Shown here one piece after another: positions 18,353 through 26,392 of a DNA stretch of 64,000 nucleotides. Both the position numbers and the translations under genes were made by a program. Source of the stretch: JADKCL01 sp046329055 (lineage in GTDB: Bacteria > Bacteroidota > Bacteroidia > J057 > JADKCL01). How positions within the stretch are numbered: the first letter of the stretch is position 1; the number at the start of each line of letters is the position of its first letter. The notes beneath the pieces were generated by a model. That model saw nothing but the letters and a program-made list of their open reading frames with translations. It was not told the origin of the DNA and did not search any database. The DNA lies in assembly GCA_046329055.1 (NCBI GenBank), contig JAXLVK010000022.1, positions 3,115 through 67,114 on the forward strand. The letters are read 5' to 3'.

Positions 18353-18493
18353 TAATTCTACTCAGTACGCTCCATGCCCGGTGTGGATGTCCGTTACTAC
18401 CACTCGCAAGAAAGCATCCTGATCCTGGCGTAGGCATAGGCCAATAGCTTATTTGTCAATCTGAAATTGTTCCTGATAGTATTCAACTTTTTT

Positions 18494-18500
18494 AAGGAGA
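18494..18500 (+). promoter_or_regulatory. Shine-Dalgarno sequence of gldL
   Basis: AAGGAGA stands 10 nt before the gldL ATG. Strong SD motifs are uncommon in Bacteroidota, so this may mark high translation of the secretion motor genes. Confidence 0.6.
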
Positions 18501-18510
18501 ATTAAACAAA

Positions 18511-19341
18511 ATGGCTAAGAAAAAAGGTTTTCTGGAATCACGCGCTTTTAAGCTCTTCATGAAGTACGTGTATGGTCTTGGAGCAGCGGTTGTGATTGGT
18601 GGCGCACTCTTTAAGATCATGCACTGGCCCTTCGCCAACGAGATGCTTATCGCAGGTATGGGTACCGAGTGCGTGGTGTTCTTCGTTTCCGCGTTCGAAC
18701 CTCTCCACGCCGAACTGGACTGGGGTAAGGTTTACCCGCAACTGAACGAAGACGATGAGTTCGTGATGGACACTACCGATGAACGTTCTGGTATGTCTCC
18801 TGAGGAAGCTCTGGCTATTGCTGAAAAAGGCATTGGCGGTATTGAACTTTCCTCCGACCTGTTTGACTCCCTCTCCGGCTCTCTGGAAGGTCTGAAGAAC
18901 AACGTGGACAAACTCTCCAAAATCGAGGATGCCACTGTCGCCACGAACGAGTACACCGCTAGCGTGCGCAACGCCACCGGCAAAATGTCTCAGCTGAACG
19001 AAGGCTACTCCAGCACTGTGGATGCCATGACCAGCCTGAGCAGCAGCGTCGGTTCCGCAGCAACCCAAGCCAACGCTTACCACGAAGAGGTTCAACGCGT
19101 GACCAAGAACCTGGCTTCTCTGAACGCCGTCTATGAGATGGAACTCAGCGATGCCAACCAACATATCGCAGCTATCCGCAAGTTCTATGACAGCCTCGGC
19201 AGCGCCATGACCAACATGGTCGAAGCCTCCAAGGACGCTGAAGCTTACCGCAACGAAGTGGCAAGCCTCACCAAGAACCTGCGCGACCTGAACTCCATCT
19301 ATGGAGGTATGCTGTCCGCCATGTCTGGCGCCCGCGGTTGA
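18511..19341 (+). CDS. gldL: GldL, T9SS inner-membrane motor protein
   Basis: The 276-residue protein has two N-terminal transmembrane helices (about residues 18-38 and 45-62) around FKIMHWPFANEMLIAGMGTE, the conserved GldL core. That core contains the Lys/His/Glu residues linked to proton-motive-force coupling. The remainder is a long cytoplasmic region rich in coiled-coil sequence with heptads of Ser, Leu and Asn. With GldM it forms the proton-driven rotary motor that powers T9SS secretion and gliding. A 158-nt gap separates it from gldK. Confidence 0.96.
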   Translation: MAKKKGFLESRAFKLFMKYVYGLGAAVVIGGALFKIMHWPFANEMLIAGMGTECVVFFVSAFEPLHAELDWGKVYPQLNEDDEFVMDTTDERSGMSPEEALAIAEKGIGGIELSSDLFDSLSGSLEGLKNNVDKLSKIEDATVATNEYTASVRNATGKMSQLNEGYSSTVDAMTSLSSSVGSAATQANAYHEEVQRVTKNLASLNAVYEMELSDANQHIAAIRKFYDSLGSAMTNMVEASKDAEAYRNEVASLTKNLRDLNSIYGGMLSAMSGARG

Positions 19342-19383
19342 TTTATTCTTATCTAAGTATCATTTCTTAGCGGTAAAACTTTA

Positions 19384-19391
19384 GAAAGGAG
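19384..19391 (+). promoter_or_regulatory. Shine-Dalgarno sequence of gldM
   Basis: GAAAGGAG ends 6 nt before the gldM ATG, a near-ideal SD and spacing, unusual for this phylum and decisive for the start at 19398. Confidence 0.65.
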
Positions 19392-19397
19392 TAAATC

Positions 19398-21059
19398 ATG
19401 GCAGGTGGGAATCTATCACCTCGGCAGAAGATGATCAACATGATGTACCTCGTTCTCACAGCCCTTCTGGCTTTGAACGTGAGTGCAGAAATCCTGGACG
19501 CTTTCCGGAGCCTCCGTGATTCTTTGGCCGAGTCTGCGGAGTCATTCGCAGCCAAAAACAAGGATACCCAAGGCGGTATCAAATCCAAAATCAAGGAAGA
19601 GACCGATCAAGGTAACAAGAAGAATGAGTACCTGATCGCTCTGACTGACGATGTCGAGAAGAAGGCCAACGGCCTCATCAATGGCATCAATGAGCGCATC
19701 AAGAAACTCGAAGAATTCTCTGGTCTGGACGCCGAAACCGGTGAAATGGCCAACATGAAGGAAACCGAGTTGAACTATCAGTTCTGGATGGGAGCTGGTG
19801 GTGATGGCGCCAACGGTGGCCGTGGTGCTGGCGAGGCGATCAAGCTCAAGGAAGAACTCAATGGTTTCGTGGACTGGGCAAACAAGTTTGTCTCCGACAA
19901 CGACTCCACCAAGAATTCTGACCTGAGCAAGAATCCCTTCAAGCATCTCTGCGAAGACGAAGGTGAGCATGTCTGGGAATACCACACATTCCACGGCAAG
20001 CCTGTTGTGGCTGACTTGGCCATGATGGAGAAGTTCAAGTTGGACGTTCAAGAAATTCACAGCGACCTTCTCGGCTTCGTGAAAGCGAAACTGGGCGCGG
20101 TGACCTTCAAAATCGACTCCTTGATCGCAGTTGACGCTCCGACCTCTCGCGTCGTCGCGGCTGGTATGAAATTTGAGACCAAGCTCTTCGTGGCTATGTC
20201 TTCAAGTGAAATTAAGCCCGAGTTCGTGGGTAGCGGCGTGACAGTGGACAAAGGTGGCAACTCTGCTACCATGAGCTTCACTGCCCCCGGTGGCTTCGGC
20301 AAAGGACAAACCGAGAAAGAAGCTGCATACCATGCAGTGATCAAGGTCCCGAAAGCTGACGGCTCCATCGCTGAACTCAAAGTGGAAGGCAAGTACACCA
20401 TCCGCAAGCCTGAGGTGGTCATCACCTCTGCGTCTGTGCAGAACCTGTATGCCAACTGCGGTAACACCATCAACGTCGATTGCCCTGCTCTTGGTGAGTT
20501 CTACAACCCCAAGTTCACTGCTACCGAAGCTCAAGTGTTGCCCAGCTCCACTGACAAGCGTGTGATTACAATCGTGCCCACAGGCAAGACTTGTGTGCTC
20601 GGGGTTTCCTCTTTGACCAACGGTCAGAACATCAAGATCGACGACATCAAGTACAAAGTTATCAAGCCCCCGCGCCCGGAAATCGTGCTCGAAGTGCTTG
20701 GCAAAGAGTACAATGGTGCTACTCCGATCCCTGCGAAGGCTGACTGTAAAGTCAAAATCCGTCCTGACAATGACTTCCGTAATGCGCTTCCGAAGGACTC
20801 CCGTTACGTCATCGACGTGATCGACCTTCTGTCCGCCCGTTCGTTGGGTGCTCCTACCAAGGTGGCTTCCTTCAGCGGCAACGGCAAAGACGCAGTGGCA
20901 GGTGTGTCTTGTGCACTTGGCAACTCCCTCAAAGGAGATCCGCCCGGTACCAAGATCTTCTTCAAAGTCGGCGCGGTCTATCGGATGAACTTCCAGAACA
21001 AGAAGATCGAAGAACAGTTTGGGGATAGGGATTTGTATATTGGCGCAATTGTTAAATAA
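19398..21059 (+). CDS. gldM: GldM, T9SS motor shaft protein
   Basis: The 553-residue protein begins with the conserved AGGNLSPRQKMINMMYLVLTA segment, a single membrane helix that sits in the GldL pentamer. The following periplasmic part forms four domains (roughly residues 40-220, 225-320, 325-415 and 420-553) as known for GldM/PorM. The block KPEVVITSASVQNLYANCGN opens the third domain. GldM transmits rotation to the outer-membrane GldK/GldN ring. Length is slightly above the usual 510-530 residues. Gene spacing to gldN is 13 nt. Confidence 0.95.
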   Translation: MAGGNLSPRQKMINMMYLVLTALLALNVSAEILDAFRSLRDSLAESAESFAAKNKDTQGGIKSKIKEETDQGNKKNEYLIALTDDVEKKANGLINGINERIKKLEEFSGLDAETGEMANMKETELNYQFWMGAGGDGANGGRGAGEAIKLKEELNGFVDWANKFVSDNDSTKNSDLSKNPFKHLCEDEGEHVWEYHTFHGKPVVADLAMMEKFKLDVQEIHSDLLGFVKAKLGAVTFKIDSLIAVDAPTSRVVAAGMKFETKLFVAMSSSEIKPEFVGSGVTVDKGGNSATMSFTAPGGFGKGQTEKEAAYHAVIKVPKADGSIAELKVEGKYTIRKPEVVITSASVQNLYANCGNTINVDCPALGEFYNPKFTATEAQVLPSSTDKRVITIVPTGKTCVLGVSSLTNGQNIKIDDIKYKVIKPPRPEIVLEVLGKEYNGATPIPAKADCKVKIRPDNDFRNALPKDSRYVIDVIDLLSARSLGAPTKVASFSGNGKDAVAGVSCALGNSLKGDPPGTKIFFKVGAVYRMNFQNKKIEEQFGDRDLYIGAIVK

Positions 21060-21072
21060 TTAATCATCTGTC

Positions 21073-21966
21073 ATGAAAAGATTAGCTTTTCTTACTTTCC
21101 TGGTGCTCCTGAGCGGAGTCATGACGGAGGTGGCTGCTCAGATTCCTGGCGCCCGGATCCCTCCGCGCGTGGACGACCACTTCTGGAGAAGGAAAGTTGT
21201 GAACCGCATTGATCTCACAGAAAAGATCAATGAGCCCCTGACAGCTTCCGAAAGCCCCGGCCTTTATGGCAACCCGTCTTACGGCGAGACTCAGGGTGTG
21301 ATCGTTGCGCTGGTGAATGGCCTCAAGTCTGGCAAGTACCTAGCGTACCATCCAGATAGCTTGAACAAGTCCCTTACCTACGAAGACGTCGTCAAGATCG
21401 CTCAGCAGATCGAAGGCGGCGGCGGCGGCGACGGTGAGTCCTTCGACGAGGAAGACTCAGGTTTCGACGACTTCGAAGGTGGCGATGACTTCGGTGGTGA
21501 TGAGTTCGGTGGTGATGAGTTCGGCGACGACATGGGCGACGGCGGCACAGAAGGTGACTCCGATCCTGCAGCTCCCGCTGGCGGCGCTGTGGAAGGTGAC
21601 TTCTCCATCTCTGCTTACGAAACCGCTCTTGAGTTCATCGAAGACCGTATCTTCGACAAGAACCGCTCCGACATGGTGTATGACATCCAGTTCCTCCGCC
21701 TCGTGTGGGTCGATCCGGGTGAAACTCTGCCCGACAAAAACTTCGTCTGCTTCCGTTATGCTGACGTCCTCGAAACCCTCGAAGACACCCAGTGGAAGAA
21801 CAAGTTCAACGACGCAGAGTACCGCAACATGCGCGAAATCTTCGAACTTCGCCTGTTCAGCAGCTACATTATCAACGTGTCTGGCCGTGGTGTCCGTGAC
21901 TTGGAAGAGTCCGACTTCCGCCGCAACCAGCTCGTAGAGTTTGAGCACCACCTCTGGTGCTACTGA
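21073..21966 (+). CDS. gldN: GldN, T9SS ring protein, with an acidic insertion
   Basis: The 297-residue protein has a signal peptide cleaved near AAQ (residue 23), then the GldN core: DDHFWRRKVVNRIDLTEKIN, the middle block YEDVVKIAQQIEGG and the C-terminal block with YDIQFLRLVWVDPG and RNMREIFELRLF. It forms the periplasmic ring with GldK. Residues about 114-176 are a low-complexity insert of Gly, Asp, Glu and Phe not typical of GldN, coded in part by a 15-nt direct repeat. The gene closes the operon and is followed by a strong hairpin. Confidence 0.94.
   Translation: MKRLAFLTFLVLLSGVMTEVAAQIPGARIPPRVDDHFWRRKVVNRIDLTEKINEPLTASESPGLYGNPSYGETQGVIVALVNGLKSGKYLAYHPDSLNKSLTYEDVVKIAQQIEGGGGGDGESFDEEDSGFDDFEGGDDFGGDEFGGDEFGDDMGDGGTEGDSDPAAPAGGAVEGDFSISAYETALEFIEDRIFDKNRSDMVYDIQFLRLVWVDPGETLPDKNFVCFRYADVLETLEDTQWKNKFNDAEYRNMREIFELRLFSSYIINVSGRGVRDLEESDFRRNQLVEFEHHLWCY
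21493..21522 (+). repeat. Tandem 15-nt repeat inside gldN
   Basis: Two identical copies of GGTGGTGATGAGTTC (21493-21507 and 21508-21522) code for GGDEF twice, within a longer acidic insert made of degenerate copies. The GGDEF word here is a chance match and not a diguanylate cyclase motif. Confidence 0.85.
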
Positions 21967-21998
21967 GATAAGGTTAGCCACTTCTTAAAAAAGATAGC

Positions 21999-22028
21999 GA
22001 GGGAAGCGAGAGCTTCCCTCGTCCTTTT
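21999..22028 (+). terminator. Terminator after gldN
   Basis: A 9-bp stem GAGGGAAGC/GCTTCCCTC with a GAGA tetraloop is followed by GTCCTTTT. It stands 33 nt after the gldN stop and should end the porP-gldN transcript. Confidence 0.85.
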
Positions 22029-22200
22029 AGGGGCTATTCGTTTTGAGCACGAACTCAAATCCGCTGTATTCTCAATTGGAGTGCCTGCGGGCAGTTTTCT
22101 GGTTCGTTAGTGCCAACCGACAACTAGCCTTCCGTTGACGTAGCAACTCAGGGTTCCTGAGGTGGAACCGTCAACTATATCAGGAAATTCAATCAGAAAT

Positions 22201-24021
22201 TTAGATAGCGCCTTCTTCGATCGCCTTCTTGATCAAGGCGGCGCGACTTTGGCCGATGACGGCGATCAACTCATCGAGGTTGGCTTCCTTGACTTTTTTC
22301 ACGGAGCGGAAGTGCTGCAGGAGCTTGTCTGCGGTGCCTTTGCCGACGCCGGGCAGGTCTGTCAGGTGAGTGACGAAGGTGTTTTTGCTGCGAAGGTCGC
22401 GGTGGAATGTGATGCCGAATCTATGCGCCTCGTTGCGGAGCTGTTGGATGAGCTTGAGGGAGGTGCTGCGCTTGTCAAGGTGCAGCGGAATCGGGTCGTT
22501 CAGGACGTAGATTTCCTCCAGTTTCTTGGCGATGCCGATGATGGGTACCTTGGTGATCAAACCCAGCTCCTCCAGCGATTTGGCTGCGCTGCTGAGTTGC
22601 CCCTTGCCACCGTCCACGATGATGAGATTCGGCAGCGGCAGGTTCTCATCCAGGCATCTTTTGTACCGACGGTGGATGATTTCCTCCATGGAGGCGAAGT
22701 CATTCGGCCCCTCGACGGTCTTGATTTTGAAGTGGCGGTAGTCCTTTTTGGAGGCTTTGCCGTCCTTGAACACGACCATGGAGGCGACCGGATTGGTGCC
22801 GTGGAAGTTCGAGTTGTCGAAGCACTCGATGTGTTTGGGCAGTGCAGTGAGGTGCAGGTCCTTTTGCAGCTGCTCCAAGATGGGTTCCTGCGGACTTTTC
22901 TTTTTGAAGGTCTGCTTCCAAACCTTTTCCTCCAGCAGCACCCTGCAATTTTTCATGGACAAATCCACCAGCATTTTGCGGTCACCGCGGGTTGGCACCT
23001 TGATTTGACCTTCCCAATCGGCGGATTCGTCTTCGAGGCCAAATGTGACGTTGGTGAGGAGTTCCTTGCCCATGCCTTCTTCAACCAGCAGCCGATCAAA
23101 TACCGAAGCCAGCAATTCCTCGTCGGTCTCATCGTTTTTGATCCGGACTTCCCAGCTATGCGTCGCAACGATGGCGCCCCTTGAGACCCGGAAATGGTTC
23201 AAGACGGCGAGATCATTCAGGCGGTCCACGGTCAAGACATCCACGGCATCGATTTCCTCGGAAACCACAGTGTTGCGGAGCTTGAATGCGCGGATTTTTT
23301 CGATCATGATCCGGACCGCTTCCGCCTTTTCAAATGCGTACTCCTCGGCATGGGCATACATCTCCTGTTCCAATTGCTCCAGCAGCTCGCGGAGGTGCCC
23401 TTTCAAGATTTTGCGGATCGAAGCAATGTTTTTGAGGTAGTCTTCCTCTGAAATCTGCGCCTCACATGGCCCCAAGCAATTGCCAATCTGATACTCCAGG
23501 CAGAGTTTGAACTTACCTGACCGGACATTGGCTTCGCTGAGGTTGTAGTTGCATGTGCGGTACTTGTAGTTCTGCCGGATGAGGTCCAGGAAAGCATGCA
23601 TCGACTTCACGGAGGTGAATGGCCCATAGTATTCCGCACCCTCATCCGTCCGGTCGCGGGTGGGGAAGACCCTCGGGAACCGCTCCTTGGTGATGGTGAT
23701 GTAGGGATAGGTCTTCCCGTCCTTGAGGTTGATGTTGTACTTGGGCTGATGCTCCTTGATGAAATTGTTCTCAAGGGTCAATGCCTCCGATTCACTGTGG
23801 GTGATGGTGTACTGAATGTCCGCGATCTGCGCAACCATGGTCGCGATGCGGTAGCTGTGGCCCTTGCCACCAGAGAAGTAGCTGCGCACCCGCTTCAGCA
23901 GGCTCTTGGCCTTGCCGATGTAGAGCAGTTGTCCAGACTTGTTGTAATAGCGGTAAACCCCAGGCGCGTCGGGCACCAATCGCAATTGCTCCCTTACCTT
24001 TTCGGAATGCGCCTCACTCAT
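22201..24021 (-). CDS. uvrC: Excinuclease ABC subunit C
   Basis: The 606-residue protein is a complete UvrC. The GIY-YIG nuclease is at residues about 15-95 (PGVYRYYNKSGQLLYIGKAK). The Cys-rich segment CLEYQIGNCLGPCEA follows, then a UvrB-binding region near 205-240. The RNase H-like second nuclease has ECFDNSNFHGTNPVASMVVF and LIIVDGGKGQLSSA, and the C-terminal helix-hairpin-helix pair has LTDLPGVGKGTADKLLQHF. It makes both incisions in nucleotide excision repair with UvrB. Its start overlaps the penicillin-binding protein gene by 8 nt. Confidence 0.97.
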   Translation of the reverse strand: MSEAHSEKVREQLRLVPDAPGVYRYYNKSGQLLYIGKAKSLLKRVRSYFSGGKGHSYRIATMVAQIADIQYTITHSESEALTLENNFIKEHQPKYNINLKDGKTYPYITITKERFPRVFPTRDRTDEGAEYYGPFTSVKSMHAFLDLIRQNYKYRTCNYNLSEANVRSGKFKLCLEYQIGNCLGPCEAQISEEDYLKNIASIRKILKGHLRELLEQLEQEMYAHAEEYAFEKAEAVRIMIEKIRAFKLRNTVVSEEIDAVDVLTVDRLNDLAVLNHFRVSRGAIVATHSWEVRIKNDETDEELLASVFDRLLVEEGMGKELLTNVTFGLEDESADWEGQIKVPTRGDRKMLVDLSMKNCRVLLEEKVWKQTFKKKSPQEPILEQLQKDLHLTALPKHIECFDNSNFHGTNPVASMVVFKDGKASKKDYRHFKIKTVEGPNDFASMEEIIHRRYKRCLDENLPLPNLIIVDGGKGQLSSAAKSLEELGLITKVPIIGIAKKLEEIYVLNDPIPLHLDKRSTSLKLIQQLRNEAHRFGITFHRDLRSKNTFVTHLTDLPGVGKGTADKLLQHFRSVKKVKEANLDELIAVIGQSRAALIKKAIEEGAI

Positions 24022-26308
24022 TGTCGGGGTTCATGATGGACTTGATGCCCGTCGAGGAGGTGTCTCCCCAAGCATTCTTGCGTTGGTAGTCGTACTTGGA
24101 ACAGTCCAGCTCCACGTCGAAATTGGAGGGGACGGGGAAGCGGTCCTTCGGCAAGCCGATGGTGCTGTCCGCATAGACTTTGGACATGAACAGTCCAAAG
24201 ATGGGCAGGGCGAGGCTTGCGCCTTGACCATATTCCAAGGAGCGGAAACGCATCCGGCGATCGGAACAACCGACCCAGGTGCCACCCACCATGTAAGGCG
24301 TGACGCCCATGAACCATCCGTCAGACTGGTTTTGGGTGGTTCCTGTCTTGCCGCCAATGTCCATGTTCAATTTATAGCGGGAGCGCAAACGACCTCCGGT
24401 GCCTCCGGGCTCGTTCACCACGCCACGTAACATGTCGATCATCATGTAGGCGGTCTTCTCGGAAATGGCTTCGCGGCCCTCGGGATAGAAGTCCGCCAAG
24501 ACGTTGCCGTTGCGGTCCTCGATCCGGGTCACGAACATGGGACGGTTGTAGATGCCCTTGTTCGCGAAGGTGCCGTAGGCCCCGGTCAACTCAAACACGC
24601 TCAAATCCGTGGTACCCAAGGCCAATGAAGGCACGCAATCCAAGGGGCTTTCGATGCCCATCTTTTTCGCCCATTCGCAGACCACATGCGGCCCGATGCG
24701 TTTCATCACGCGGGCGGTGATCAGGTTCGTCGATGTCGCCAATCCACGTCGCAGGGTCATGAACCCGCCAATCTTGCCATCGGCATTCTTGGGCGCCCAG
24801 ATTTGTTTCCCGAGGTCATTGTAGAAGAATACCGGCTGGTTCAACTCCACATCACAGGGCGAGCTGCCATTGTCAAAGGCCGCACAGTACACGAAGGGCT
24901 TGAAGGTCGAGCCCACCTGCCGCTTGCCGGTATAGACGTGGTCGTATTTGAAGAAGCGGTGATTGATCCCGCCGACCCATGCCTTGATGTGGCCATTCGT
25001 GGGATCCACGGCCATGAATCCGGTTTCGAGGAACTTGGCGTAGTATTTCAGCGAGTCCCAGGGGCTGATGAGGGTGTCGCGCACCTGCCTGTCCCATGCG
25101 AAAAGGTCCATTTTGATGGGGGTATGGAACTCCTCCATGATCTCGTCCATGTTCAGTCCCGCAGCCCGTGCAGAATGGTAGCGGGTGCTCAGCTTCATGA
25201 TGTCGGTGAGGAAGGTCGAATCCTTTACCCATGGCTCCTTGCCGTCGATGTGCTTGTTAAAGACACCCTGTAGCCACTTCAGGTGCTCAGAGACGGACTC
25301 CTCCGCGTAGCGCTGCATCCGCGAGTCGATGGTCGTGTAGATCTTGAGGCCATCGCGGTAGGGATCGTGTCCCGTGGTTTTGCACCATTCCTTCAGCCAT
25401 TCGCGGAGATGCTCAGTGAAGTAGGGCGCCAAGCCCAGGTCGCGGTAGTCGCTGCGTTCACGGACATTGATCGGGAGGGACTTGAGGCTGTCCAGGCTCC
25501 ATCCCGAAGGGACAAATCCCTGTGCGCCCATCAATTCCAAGATGGTATTGCGGCGGTTCTTGGCAGCATCAGGAAAGCGGCGGGGATTATACTTGTCGGT
25601 CGCTTTGAGCAAGCCCACGAGCATGGCCGCCTCCTCGATCTTGAGCGAGTCCGCGTCCTTGCCGAAGTATTCATTGGCGCCGTTTTGGATGCCGTAGGTG
25701 TTGCCTACGAAGGAGACGGTGTTGAGGTAGGCGACGAGGATCTCCTCCTTGGTGAATTCCCGCTCCAGGACGACCGCGACGACCATTTCCTTGAGCTTGC
25801 GCCAGATGCTGCGCTCACGACCGATCATCTCGTACAGGTTCCGGGCGAGCTGCATGGTCACCGTGCTGCCCCCGCGCGGACGGTTGCCGGAGAGGACTTC
25901 CTTGGCGATAGCAAAGAAGGACTGCGGGTCGATGCCGGAGTGTTCGCGGAAGCGGACGTCCTCAGTCGCCACGAGGGCATTGATCACGTGGGGGGAAATG
26001 TCCTCCATTTTGACGCTGACGCGGTTCTTCTCATCGAAGAGGTCGCGCAAGACCATGCCGTCCGCTGAATAAATCCGAGTGCTGAGCTCCGAATGCGGAT
26101 TTTCGATCACGTCCATGGGCGGCATGTCGCTGAGGGCGATGAGCACCACGCCCACGATGGCGAGCACGACAGTGCCCACGAATCCCAAGATCATGAATCG
26201 GAAAAAACGGAACCACTTCCGGCCCGCCTTGGACTTGGCTTGCTCGAATTTGGCGGTGACCCGCTTGGGGCTGCCGACAGGGCCATCGGGTGTGGTGGAA
26301 GGCGTCAA
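24014..26308 (-). CDS. Class A penicillin-binding protein (PBP1A-like)
   Basis: The 764-residue protein has a cytoplasmic N-terminus and one membrane anchor (about residues 36-60). The GT51 transglycosylase domain shows the catalytic motif ATEDVRFREHSG and RGGSTVTMQLARN. The transpeptidase domain has the active-site serine in GSTFKPFVY, the STN motif and KTGTTQNQSDGWF. It polymerises and crosslinks peptidoglycan. The start is TTG at 26308: an in-frame TAA lies 12 nt further upstream and no ATG precedes the membrane anchor. It sits between sprE and uvrC on the reverse strand. Confidence 0.93.
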   Translation of the reverse strand: MTPSTTPDGPVGSPKRVTAKFEQAKSKAGRKWFRFFRFMILGFVGTVVLAIVGVVLIALSDMPPMDVIENPHSELSTRIYSADGMVLRDLFDEKNRVSVKMEDISPHVINALVATEDVRFREHSGIDPQSFFAIAKEVLSGNRPRGGSTVTMQLARNLYEMIGRERSIWRKLKEMVVAVVLEREFTKEEILVAYLNTVSFVGNTYGIQNGANEYFGKDADSLKIEEAAMLVGLLKATDKYNPRRFPDAAKNRRNTILELMGAQGFVPSGWSLDSLKSLPINVRERSDYRDLGLAPYFTEHLREWLKEWCKTTGHDPYRDGLKIYTTIDSRMQRYAEESVSEHLKWLQGVFNKHIDGKEPWVKDSTFLTDIMKLSTRYHSARAAGLNMDEIMEEFHTPIKMDLFAWDRQVRDTLISPWDSLKYYAKFLETGFMAVDPTNGHIKAWVGGINHRFFKYDHVYTGKRQVGSTFKPFVYCAAFDNGSSPCDVELNQPVFFYNDLGKQIWAPKNADGKIGGFMTLRRGLATSTNLITARVMKRIGPHVVCEWAKKMGIESPLDCVPSLALGTTDLSVFELTGAYGTFANKGIYNRPMFVTRIEDRNGNVLADFYPEGREAISEKTAYMMIDMLRGVVNEPGGTGGRLRSRYKLNMDIGGKTGTTQNQSDGWFMGVTPYMVGGTWVGCSDRRMRFRSLEYGQGASLALPIFGLFMSKVYADSTIGLPKDRFPVPSNFDVELDCSKYDYQRKNAWGDTSSTGIKSIMNPDNE

Positions 26309-26392
26309 ATTGTACCTGAATTACCTCAGCCAAAGTTAAGAGGAATTCCATCAATTGATTCCAAGCGACGGCACCGGAATGCCGGACTTCGA

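Noticed and set aside
21493..21522. GGDEF words in GldN
   Set aside because: They come from a 15-nt tandem repeat in a low-complexity insert and have no cyclase fold around them.
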